Source: DASPSR01 sp035516175
GTDB taxonomy: Bacteria; Nitrospirota; UBA9217
Direction of reading: 5' to 3'
Length of the DNA stretch: 55,951 nucleotides
Assembly (NCBI GenBank): GCA_035516175.1
Contig: DATJAO010000036.1
Location: 1-55,951 of the forward strand
Under the pieces are notes generated by a model. That model was given only the letters and a program-made list of their open reading frames with translations. It ran no database searches and was not told the origin of the DNA. Of this stretch, positions 45,623-53,939 are shown in pieces. Made by a program: the position numbers and the translations under genes. Each line of letters begins with the position of its first letter. The stretch's first letter is position 1.

Positions 45623-47275
45623 ATGATCAGGGATAAATTCAATAGACTGCTCCGTCAGGGGGTCCTCTCCGAGGTAGAGCTAGACTCGATGGAGCGGGAG
45701 ACGATAGCCACGGGGACAGCGGTCGAGGAGTTGATGATCCGGCAAGGGATCCCGAAACACGAGGTTCTCTTCTCCCTTTCCGAATATTACGGCTATCCGT
45801 TCGTTGAATTCGAAGAGGAAGTGGCCGCATCCTACTTTCTGGTCCTGCGGCTCGATCTGGAGCATCAGAAGAGCGCCTTGTGGTTTCCGCTCTCCGTGCG
45901 CGAGAAAAAAGCCGAGGTCATTGCCTGCCGCCCCGACGACGAGCGTGTAATCGAAGACATTAAGAAAACGCTGGGCGTGGAACAGATCGATTTCCGCGTT
46001 GCGCTTCCGGCCGACCTCATCCGCATCATCGAACATAATTTCGACGTGAACCGCAATTTCGAGATTTCCGGGGGCCGGACGCCGCTCGCGCGCGTCAGGA
46101 CGTTCCTCGCCTACCAGCGATCGACCTATGCGCATTACCGCACGCTTTTCGCTAAAGGGCGGACGGGTCTGGCCTTTATCCGGACCGGCGTTTCCTTCAT
46201 CGTCATCGCCCTTCTGTTTTTGCGCGTTTTGGGGGCCGGGTTTTACACCCTCCTGGAAGCGCCGCTCTTGGTCGCTGGCGCCATCATGGTCTATGACGGG
46301 ATCAAATGGTATCTGCCCGCCCGGAAGATCGCGGGCAAACCGGTTGACACCACCTGCACGGAGCCGACGTGGGGCACCTGTGTGCTCAACGCCGATGTGA
46401 GGGACGGCCGTCCCGTCATCAACCGGACCGAGGAGATAAAGGGCGCGGGGGAGCACAGGGCCGACTGGGAGAATCTCTCGCCCGTGATGCGGCGAAGGTT
46501 CCTGGCCAGCGACCGGACTGATATGGCCGAGGAGCGGACGTCACTTGCAGGTCACCGGACGAAGCTCGCCCGGGCGCGGACGGGACTTGCCTTTACCAGG
46601 ACTGGCATCGCCTTCACCGGACTTGGCATAGGATTGGTGCGGCAGTTTGAAGCGAGCAGATGGTCGGCGTGGTCGGTCTTCGATGTCGCGCTGATCGCCG
46701 CGGGCATTCTCATGTCCGCCGAGGGCTTTTACTGGTATTTCGGCGGGCGCAGGTCCGGGATCGAAGGGTTACGGTCCGTTATGGCGGGGCTCAACAGGGA
46801 ATCGATCTGGGACCTCGTGTTTCCGCCTGGCCACAAGCGATCGGGACCAGGAAAGGACAGGCCGGGTCCGCCGGTCACCGCGAACCAGAAGCCTGGCATC
46901 TGGGCCACGACAGGCCACGCCCTGGAACGGACAGTGCTTGCCGACCGTCGCGGCGTCATGGCAAGGCTCCGAACAGTCATGGCAGTGTCACGGACTGGCA
47001 TGGCGTACATCAGGACGGGCATGAGCATTACGTCCGTCGGCGCGGGACTGATGGCTTATTTCGGCGTCGCCTCACCCGGCTGGACAATCTTTAATGCCTT
47101 GCTGATCATAGGCGGGCTTCTCCTGATCGCGGACGGGTACCGATGGATGCTTCCCGCCGAGCGCATGAGGAAGGAGTACCCGTACTGCTACGGGGATATG
47201 GAGATAACGATTCCCGATTATGGAAGACCAAACGCTGAATGGGGAACGGTTGTTTTTAACCAGTATGACACATGA
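45623..47275 (+). CDS. MshEN-like domain fused to three expanded DUF202-type membrane modules
   Basis: A 550-aa protein of unrecognised overall architecture. Residues 1 to about 145 resemble the N-terminal domain of type II secretion/pilus ATPases (MshEN/T2SSE_N; LLRQGVLSEVELDSMERET, YYGYPFVEFEE), a family that can bind c-di-GMP. Three DUF202-like modules follow, each an Arg-heptad helix leading to two TM helices. Heptad Arg residues are at 152/159/166/173/180/187, then 298/305/312/319/326 and 436/443/450/457/464, most followed by Thr, ending in RTGLAF-type motifs. No ATPase domain is present. It overlaps the next gene by 11 nt. Start ATG 45623, weak ribosome-binding site. Confidence 0.8.
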   Translation: MIRDKFNRLLRQGVLSEVELDSMERETIATGTAVEELMIRQGIPKHEVLFSLSEYYGYPFVEFEEEVAASYFLVLRLDLEHQKSALWFPLSVREKKAEVIACRPDDERVIEDIKKTLGVEQIDFRVALPADLIRIIEHNFDVNRNFEISGGRTPLARVRTFLAYQRSTYAHYRTLFAKGRTGLAFIRTGVSFIVIALLFLRVLGAGFYTLLEAPLLVAGAIMVYDGIKWYLPARKIAGKPVDTTCTEPTWGTCVLNADVRDGRPVINRTEEIKGAGEHRADWENLSPVMRRRFLASDRTDMAEERTSLAGHRTKLARARTGLAFTRTGIAFTGLGIGLVRQFEASRWSAWSVFDVALIAAGILMSAEGFYWYFGGRRSGIEGLRSVMAGLNRESIWDLVFPPGHKRSGPGKDRPGPPVTANQKPGIWATTGHALERTVLADRRGVMARLRTVMAVSRTGMAYIRTGMSITSVGAGLMAYFGVASPGWTIFNALLIIGGLLLIADGYRWMLPAERMRKEYPYCYGDMEITIPDYGRPNAEWGTVVFNQYDT

Positions 47276-48518
47276 TCTGACAAACGATGATCTTTTGGAC
47301 GCGGCCGTGCAGCAAGGCACAGAATTTTCCCTTCTGGTCGAAGGGGGGATCCTGAGCCTTGCCGATCTCGAAGAAGCGGCAAGCAGGGCACAGGCGAGAG
47401 GTATCGCTCTCGAAAAGGTGCTGCTTAGAGAATATGGAATAACCAAACAGGACCTGCTCAAGGCGCTTGCTGGATACTATAAGTGCGCCTCCATCGAATA
47501 TGACGAGCGATTGCCGATCCCGCCGGAGCTCTTGAATCTCAGCCCCGACTCGCTCTCGACGTACCAATGGATGCCCGTCATGAAAGACAAATCCGGCACG
47601 GTGGTCATCGCCGCGAGAAATCCCAAAAGCCCGGCGATGCGGGCGGATGTAAAAAGATTGATTGCGGCGGACAGGTTCGAGTTCCGCGTTTCGCTCGACT
47701 CGGACATCCAATGGTACATCCAGGATTTTCTCCATGCGAAGGTGGGGCTCTTGATCGGAACGGAGCGGACGGGTCTGGCCTTCTGGCGGAACACGATGGC
47801 CCAGTGGCGCACGAGGATGGCCTGCTACCGGACCGATCTTGCGAAAGCCAGGACCGGCCTTGCCTTCATCCGGTGGGGGTTGGGCATGATAGCGCTCTCG
47901 AACGCGCTGTTGCAATCGAAAAGCACGAGCAGCAATCCGTACCTATATTTTTCGGTGCTCATTGCGGGCATTGTTATTTCCTTTTACGGCCTCCCCCAGT
48001 ATTTGAACGTCCGGAAATCCCGGCTTACGCCTCCCGGCAACCAGACGCTGGTCGAGGTCACGGCGGCAACTATCCAATTCCTTGAGAATTATCATTTTAT
48101 CGAGGGCGCGGGTGCAAGCCGGGAAACGCGGGGAACGATGCTTGCGCGGATGGGCGATTACCTTGCCGAACACAGCACGTATCTCAACCCGACCCCGTCG
48201 AGCAAGACCCGCACCATGTTCGCTCGCGAGCGGAATGTATTGGCGGCCCAGCGGACGATTGCGGCCTGTTATCGCACCATCTATTCCCGGGCGAGGACCG
48301 GGCTAGCGTTCATCCGGACCGGCATTTCCTTCACGAGCATCGGTATCGGTATTTTAAGTTATTTCGGGTTCGGCCTGCTCACCTCGTTCAACATCTGGCT
48401 TATCGCCGCGGGGCTCCTCATGCTCGTGGACGGGACGCTCTGGTACTGGCCCGTCAGAAAGGAACAGGCTGAAGTCCCACGGGGCATAGCGTATCCGGAA
48501 AGTGGGTCGCAGGCATGA
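47265..48518 (+). CDS. MshEN-like domain fused to two expanded DUF202-type membrane modules
   Basis: A 417-aa paralogue-like partner of the preceding protein. The N-terminal part (about 1-150) is MshEN-like (LLVEGGILSLADLEEAASRA, LAGYYKCASIEYDERLPIPP). Two modules follow, with Arg every seventh residue at 168/175/182/189/196/203 and 316/323/330/337/344/351, each running into RTGLAFIR and two TM helices. ATG 47265 overlaps the previous stop by 11 nt; ATG 47220 is a longer in-frame option. Coupled translation and shared architecture suggest a hetero-oligomer. Function unknown; see findings. Confidence 0.8.
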   Translation: MTHDLTNDDLLDAAVQQGTEFSLLVEGGILSLADLEEAASRAQARGIALEKVLLREYGITKQDLLKALAGYYKCASIEYDERLPIPPELLNLSPDSLSTYQWMPVMKDKSGTVVIAARNPKSPAMRADVKRLIAADRFEFRVSLDSDIQWYIQDFLHAKVGLLIGTERTGLAFWRNTMAQWRTRMACYRTDLAKARTGLAFIRWGLGMIALSNALLQSKSTSSNPYLYFSVLIAGIVISFYGLPQYLNVRKSRLTPPGNQTLVEVTAATIQFLENYHFIEGAGASRETRGTMLARMGDYLAEHSTYLNPTPSSKTRTMFARERNVLAAQRTIAACYRTIYSRARTGLAFIRTGISFTSIGIGILSYFGFGLLTSFNIWLIAAGLLMLVDGTLWYWPVRKEQAEVPRGIAYPESGSQA

Positions 48519-48540
48519 TAGGCGGAGCAACAGCTTTGAA

Positions 48541-48672
48541 CTGAGGCAGCAATGATTGTCCTTTTCAAATGTCAGGAACGAACCTTACCGGCCGGGAGGG
48601 GTAAGACCGCAGAGATACACTACGGCATCTCCGGTCTCTTTTCTGAGCGGAGTTGATCTTCATACAATTATA
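48541..48672 (+). repeat. Upstream region shared with 41960-42092
   Basis: Intergenic segment before the 48673 gene whose diverged copy sits after the MFS gene. Conservation of a non-coding leader (ACCGCAG, TCTTTTCTGA, TTGATCTTCATA blocks) in the same order suggests a promoter or RNA leader that was duplicated with the gene. Confidence 0.7.
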
Positions 48673-49188
48673 ATGGTTTGCGCAGCGGTAAAAATTACCG
48701 AATCAGGCATATGCCAGGTGGAAGGCGACAAGGTCGTCGCCACCGTCCCGAAAGAAGAGATACGACGGGTAAGGCTGTCCCACGATTCTCAGTCCCGGCA
48801 CCCGTTTCTTCGTTTTTTCACAGGCTTTGCCCTGGTCACGACTGGCCTGATCCTTTTGATTGCTGCTTTTATCATCGCTGAGGGCGGAGTCTATCTTCTT
48901 CAAATGCAATCCTACACGCTGAGGATCCCCATTAGCCCTATTGTCCTATGGTTGATGGTCGGTGTGGGCCTGTGGCTTTTGGTCGGGGTGTTCCGGGGAA
49001 GATATAACTTATTGCTCGATACCGAAAAAGGGACCAGAAAGATATTCTTCACAGCGTCTGCCGATATCCGCGAAATTCGGTGCTTCATCGAGAGGGCGAA
49101 TGGGGAATTAGGATACGATATTGATACTTCCATTATGGAAACCATGTATATTAAGCCTGTTCCTGATAACAATAAAAAATCAGTGTGA
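48673..49188 (+). CDS. Two-TM membrane protein of unknown function
   Basis: A 171-aa protein: a cytoplasmic N-terminal strand-rich part (VKITESGICQVEGDKVVATV), basic RLSHDSQSRHP, two hydrophobic helices (about 55-80 and 95-117) and a C-terminal part RGRYNLLLDTEKGTRKIFFT...ADIREIRCFIERAN that resembles a PH-like or DUF-type membrane-associated beta domain. ATG 48673 has no strong ribosome-binding site; the frame opens further upstream, but that part is non-coding by comparison with the duplicated leader. It lies 154 nt after the MshEN-DUF202 operon. A broken paralogue is at 42676. Confidence 0.65.
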   Translation: MVCAAVKITESGICQVEGDKVVATVPKEEIRRVRLSHDSQSRHPFLRFFTGFALVTTGLILLIAAFIIAEGGVYLLQMQSYTLRIPISPIVLWLMVGVGLWLLVGVFRGRYNLLLDTEKGTRKIFFTASADIREIRCFIERANGELGYDIDTSIMETMYIKPVPDNNKKSV

Positions 49189-49423
49189 ACCCGACTTGTA
49201 GCTTGGTTGCCGGACCTCGCGACGTCCGATCCTGACTCATTCCGGCAATATTCTCGTTAGAGAAGCTCTTTTCAATCCGTCTATTCCCATGCAATGAAAA
49301 TCAATGAGGAACATGGGTCGCCTAAGTTGATCCTGGAAAAAAGGAGCGGCAGCCCCTGCCGTGCGTCAGGTTGGTAAAAAAGCGGTGAAATAGATGCGCT
49401 AAATAGAGTATAATGTCCAACAT

Positions 49424-50836
49424 ATGAAGATCGAAAGCAAGCTTATTCTTACCAATATCATGTACGGCGCATTCATCATTCTGATAGGGTTTTTTGCCTT
49501 TCAGAACATGAATCTTGTTCTTACCAAGCTCAGGTTCGTGGAAATCGCCGATGATCTGAACGCGTCATTTCTCGAAATGAGGCTTTCGGAAAAGAACTAT
49601 TTTCTCTACAAGGATGAAAAAGCGCTTGCCGAGATAAGCGGAAAAATAAAATATACCGAGAAAACAATCGGGGAGGTGCGTGATGACATCATCCGGGCCA
49701 TCGGTGAGACCGATCTGAAGAAACTCGAATCGCATCTCATGGCATATTCGGATGTTGTCAAAGAGGCTGCAAGGAGAAACTCGGGTGACGCACAGCTGGA
49801 GCTGCAGCTCAGGGCCGAGGGCAAGAAGCTGAAGGAATTCTCTGATTCCATAACGCATCTTGAGAGAAGGAGGGTCAATGATATAATCCTGAGCTCGAAG
49901 CGCATCTTCATTTTTTCCATCTGGGCCATCCTGATTTTGGCGCTCCTGGTGGGACACTTTATTTCACAGATGATCCTCCGGTCGCTCAGGGAAATCGAGA
50001 AGCTGGCAAAGTCCATCTCCGGGGGCAATTTCCACAGCATAGAGGGATTCCGGTCGAACGATGAACTCGGCTCCGTCATCGTGGCCATCAACTCGATGTC
50101 AGAGGAGCTGGGGCACCGCGAGGAGGAACTCATCCAGTCCAAGAAGCTCGCCTCGCTCGGCATCCTCACGGCTGGGGTGGCCCATGAACTCACGAACCCC
50201 CTGAACAACATCTCCATGATCGCCCAGACCTATGCTGAACTGTACGATAAGCTCAGCAGCAAGGAACGGGTCGAGTTCATGAACAAGGTCGAGGAGCAGA
50301 CGGAGCGCATACGAAAGATCGTAAAGAACCTCCTCGATTTTTCGAAGCCGAAGGACGCAAACCCGAACGAGGCCGATATCAACGCCGTGATACAGAAAAC
50401 GCTTACGCTCGTGCAAAACATGATCGATGTGTCGAATATCGAAACGACGCTTCATCTCGACCGTGCACTGCCGCATGTGTATGTCGATGAGCATCAAATA
50501 CAGCAGGTCCTGGTGAACCTCATCACCAACGCAGTCCAGGCCATGTCCTCGGGCGGCAGGCTCGTCATTTCATCGAGGCCGGGTAAGAGCGGGGATTCCG
50601 TCGAGGTAGGCGTGGCGGACACCGGAAAAGGCATCCCGCCCGAGTTCCTGCCGCATATCTTCGATCCCTTTTTCAGCACCAAGGGCGACGAGGGAACCGG
50701 CCTCGGGCTCTCGGTCAGTTACGGAATCATCAAGAACCATAAAGGGGATATCAGAGTGGACAGCAAGGTGGGTGTCGGGACGACCTTCACCCTAGAGCTG
50801 CCCCTGTATAAAAAAGAGGAGAAAATCGATGAATAG
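49424..50836 (+). CDS. Membrane sensor histidine kinase
   Basis: A 470-aa kinase: TM1 (about 8-28), a helical periplasmic sensor with LEMRLSEKNYFLYKDEKAL, TM2 (about 162-187), HAMP, then H-box LTAGVAHELTNPLNNIS (H254) and an ATPase domain with ADTGKGIP and DPFFSTKGDEGTGLGLS. The sensor motif RxxEKxYFLY is shared with the kinase at 30199. A TATAAT at 49409-49414 lies only 9 nt before ATG 49424, so transcription could start almost at the start codon. It overlaps its receiver gene by 8 nt. Confidence 0.92.
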   Translation: MKIESKLILTNIMYGAFIILIGFFAFQNMNLVLTKLRFVEIADDLNASFLEMRLSEKNYFLYKDEKALAEISGKIKYTEKTIGEVRDDIIRAIGETDLKKLESHLMAYSDVVKEAARRNSGDAQLELQLRAEGKKLKEFSDSITHLERRRVNDIILSSKRIFIFSIWAILILALLVGHFISQMILRSLREIEKLAKSISGGNFHSIEGFRSNDELGSVIVAINSMSEELGHREEELIQSKKLASLGILTAGVAHELTNPLNNISMIAQTYAELYDKLSSKERVEFMNKVEEQTERIRKIVKNLLDFSKPKDANPNEADINAVIQKTLTLVQNMIDVSNIETTLHLDRALPHVYVDEHQIQQVLVNLITNAVQAMSSGGRLVISSRPGKSGDSVEVGVADTGKGIPPEFLPHIFDPFFSTKGDEGTGLGLSVSYGIIKNHKGDIRVDSKVGVGTTFTLELPLYKKEEKIDE

Positions 50837-51197
50837 TCACAAGATCATGGTTATTGACGATGAAAAGATCGTGGGCGACATGGCAAAGCTTTCGCTCGAG
50901 CAGGAGGGCTATCTAGTTGAAACATTTTTAAATGCCGAGCCGGCGCTGGCGCGGCTGAAAGAGGAAAAATTTCACGTCGTAGTCACCGACTACAAGATGA
51001 AGGGCATCGATGGGATGGAAGTCCTGAGAACGGTGAAAAAGCTGTATCCCGAGACCAAGGTCATCATGATCACGGCTTTCGCCAACCTCGATGCGGCCAT
51101 CGAAGCGCTGCGGGGGGATGTGCACGACTTCTTCCCCAAGCCCGTAAAGATCAAGGAACTCAAGGAATCGATACGGCGCGCATTGAACCTGGCTTAG
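50829..51197 (+). CDS. Single-domain response regulator
   Basis: A 122-aa CheY-like receiver: KIMVIDDEK acidic pocket, phospho-acceptor D54 in VVTDYKMKGIDG, MITAFA switch Thr and FFPKPVK lysine. There is no output domain, so it must act by protein interaction. ATG 50829 overlaps the kinase stop (GATGAATAG), a typical coupled kinase/receiver pair. The PEP-utilising enzyme begins 114 nt downstream and may be its target. Confidence 0.93.
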   Translation: MNSHKIMVIDDEKIVGDMAKLSLEQEGYLVETFLNAEPALARLKEEKFHVVVTDYKMKGIDGMEVLRTVKKLYPETKVIMITAFANLDAAIEALRGDVHDFFPKPVKIKELKESIRRALNLA

Positions 51198-51311
51198 TGC
51201 CCGGTGTGTGGACACGGGGATGCACGGGTGCTGAGCGGTTCGGTACGGTTGTATGCAGAATGCTTTAGCGGCAATGTGTATCTCGACTGCAATGATGGGT
51301 GGGAGCAGAAC

Positions 51312-53900
51312 ATGAAAAGCGGTGGTTTATTAAGATCATTCTTAGCGTCGGTGGCCAACGCGTCGGCCTTCAGGAAATATCCCGCGGACCCTGAGGAGTT
51401 CAAGGCCGTTTTCGACCAGTTTAAGAAAGTGCTCGATAGCAATAACCGTGCGCTCGAAACGATTACGGACATGGGAGAGAAACTGAGCGGGGACTACCTG
51501 TTCGATGTAAATTATATCAAGAAGGCCTATTCCCGTCTCCGGAAAGATCTTGAGTATTCCATACGGAATTTCGATACGCTCACGCGGAACCGGTATTTGC
51601 GCCTCCACGATGTGTTCGGACGAATTGACTCTCTGATCCAGCAGATGATCTCCGGTGCGCCGCCGGTGTCGCAGAAGCCGGTCCTGTTCTTTGAGGACAT
51701 TCCCTGGGGCATGCTGCGGGAGGTAGGCGGCAAGAACGCCCATCTCTCGGAGGTTAAGAACCGGCTGAGCCTGCGCGTTCCTGACGCCTTCGTGATCACG
51801 ACCGCGGCCTTTGACGAATTCATGCGTTCCAACGGGCTCGACGAGCAGGTGGCACGGATTGCAAGGGAACCCCACCCGTCTGACACGGGACTCCGGGAAC
51901 TACAGGAGCTCATTATTCGCGGGACCGTTCCTCCCTCCCTCAACCTAGCAATGCAAGAGGCGATACAAACAATCAGGAGTCGCAACGGCGAATGTTTTCT
52001 CGCCGTTCGGAGCAGCGCCGAGGAGGAAGATAGCGGCCGTTCATTCGCAGGGCAGTTTCAAAGCATCCTGAACGTTTCCCCCGAGACGGAGCGTATTGAA
52101 CATGCATACCGGGAGGTGATCGCGAGCCTATTTTCAGAAAAGGCCGTGGCCTATCAACAGCAGATGGGCTACGAACCGGGTCGGTTGAAGATGGCCGTGG
52201 GGTGCATGGTCATGGTGGACGCGGTGTCTAGCGGGGTCATGTATACTACCGCGCCTGACGGCAAGGGGGACACAATCATCATCAGTGCCGCATGGGGACT
52301 GGGAGAGGCCGTGGTAGAGGGGCGGACCGATGCAGACCTCTATACAGTTAGGAAGGGTCAACCTCATGAAATTCTTGGCTCGGCGATCGGGAAGAAGCTG
52401 TCCATGATAACCGGCCTGAACCAGGGAGGAGTAACCGAGGTCGCAACGCCGGATGATCTCCGGGGAAAACCGTGTCTGACTTCTGAGCAGACAGCGGAAC
52501 TCGCCTCTTTGGCGTTGAAGATCGAAAAGTATTTCGGGAGCCCCCGTGACATCGAATGGGCGATCGATAAGGGTGGCAAGGTTTTTATTCTCCAAGCGCG
52601 CCCATTGAACATCGCTGTCGAGAATTCAGGCGATGTTTCCGCAGAGCGCCAGATCCCGAGTCCCGAACCGGCGCATCAGGTCTTAATCCGGAACAGGGGC
52701 AGTGTGGTCCAGAAAGGGACAGGAGCAGGAAAGGTCTTGATCGCACGGAAAAAGGACGATCTGATCGATTTACCGAAGGGAGCCGTGCTGGTGGCGAAGC
52801 ACGATTCATCGCTGTACGTCCGGGTCATGCCGTTCGTGTCCGCGATTATCACCGAAACCGGAACGCAAACCAGCCATATGGCAGCGCTCTGCAGGGAATT
52901 GAAAATCCCGGCAATCGTGAATGTCGCTGGCGTCATGGAAATCCTGAAGCCGGGACGGGATGTCACCCTCGTCGCCGGGGACGACGGCACATCGACCATC
53001 TACGAAGGGATAGTCAGGGATATCATCACACAGGCCGGGCACGAGGCCGCGAGGATGGAGGATGTTTATGAATATCGAAGGAAGCGGTATATTCTGCGGT
53101 ACATCTCCCTCCTCAACCTCGTCGACCCGCTGATGGACGAGTTTACTCCCGAAGGATGCAGGACGCTGCACGATATTTTGAGGTTCATACATGAAAAATC
53201 GGTTGCTGAGCTCGTGGACAGCGCGCGGGAGGGAAACGTAAAGTTCAGGAAGCAGAGCGCGCTCGCGCCGCTGGAACTTCCCGTGCCCGCCGGGATCCTG
53301 GTCATGGACATGGGAGGCGGCCTGAAAAGCGGGGTTAGCGGACGGGCGACGTTTGAGCAGGTCACGTCGGTGCCGTTCCGGGCGATCATCAGGGGCATGA
53401 TTCATCCTGGAGCTTGGCACTCCGAGCCGGTCGCTTTGAAAGCCCATGATTTTCTTTCGAGTATGATGCGGATGCCGGACATCGTCTCTGACAGCGGGAA
53501 CCGCGCCGGATATAATGTGGCGGTCATATCACGCGAATATGTGAACCTAAGCATCAGGTTTGGGTACCATTTCAACATGATCGACTGCTATTGCGGTGAG
53601 AACGCGAAGAACAACCACATCTACTTCCGTTTCGTGGGCGGCGCAACGGACATGGCAAAGCGTTCGAGAAGAGTGGAGCTCATCGCGAAGATTTTACGGG
53701 AATATGGCTTCAACATCAAGATCAAGGGAGACCTCCTCATTGCCCGCCTCGCAGGCCTTAAGCAGGAAGAGATGGAGACGGTGCTCGACCAGACGGGGAG
53801 GCTGATCTCCTACGCCCGGCAGCTGGATGCCGTGCTGCACGATGATGCCGCCATTGATCGGTATGCGAAAAATTTTTTGGCGGGAGTGTATACGTTTTAG
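51312..53900 (+). CDS. PEP-synthase-like phosphotransferase lacking the C-terminal PEP/pyruvate barrel
   Basis: An 862-aa protein. An N-terminal helical region of about 125 residues is followed by a PPDK/PEP-synthase ATP-grasp domain (REVGGKNAHLSEV, AVRSSAEEEDSGRSFAGQF, DIEWAIDKGGKVFILQARPL). Next is the mobile phosphohistidine domain with TGTQTSHMAALCRELKIPAI (H522). The usual C-terminal TIM barrel is absent; about 280 residues of another domain replace it (GYHFNMIDCYCGENAKNNH, YFRFVGGATDMAKRSRR). It may phosphorylate an acceptor other than pyruvate. ATG 51312 follows GGGAG; the upstream in-frame start at 51204 is unlikely. Confidence 0.85.
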   Translation: MKSGGLLRSFLASVANASAFRKYPADPEEFKAVFDQFKKVLDSNNRALETITDMGEKLSGDYLFDVNYIKKAYSRLRKDLEYSIRNFDTLTRNRYLRLHDVFGRIDSLIQQMISGAPPVSQKPVLFFEDIPWGMLREVGGKNAHLSEVKNRLSLRVPDAFVITTAAFDEFMRSNGLDEQVARIAREPHPSDTGLRELQELIIRGTVPPSLNLAMQEAIQTIRSRNGECFLAVRSSAEEEDSGRSFAGQFQSILNVSPETERIEHAYREVIASLFSEKAVAYQQQMGYEPGRLKMAVGCMVMVDAVSSGVMYTTAPDGKGDTIIISAAWGLGEAVVEGRTDADLYTVRKGQPHEILGSAIGKKLSMITGLNQGGVTEVATPDDLRGKPCLTSEQTAELASLALKIEKYFGSPRDIEWAIDKGGKVFILQARPLNIAVENSGDVSAERQIPSPEPAHQVLIRNRGSVVQKGTGAGKVLIARKKDDLIDLPKGAVLVAKHDSSLYVRVMPFVSAIITETGTQTSHMAALCRELKIPAIVNVAGVMEILKPGRDVTLVAGDDGTSTIYEGIVRDIITQAGHEAARMEDVYEYRRKRYILRYISLLNLVDPLMDEFTPEGCRTLHDILRFIHEKSVAELVDSAREGNVKFRKQSALAPLELPVPAGILVMDMGGGLKSGVSGRATFEQVTSVPFRAIIRGMIHPGAWHSEPVALKAHDFLSSMMRMPDIVSDSGNRAGYNVAVISREYVNLSIRFGYHFNMIDCYCGENAKNNHIYFRFVGGATDMAKRSRRVELIAKILREYGFNIKIKGDLLIARLAGLKQEEMETVLDQTGRLISYARQLDAVLHDDAAIDRYAKNFLAGVYTF

Positions 53901-53939
53901 AAGTAGAAGCGCGGTCCATTGCCCTGGAGAGGGACGACG

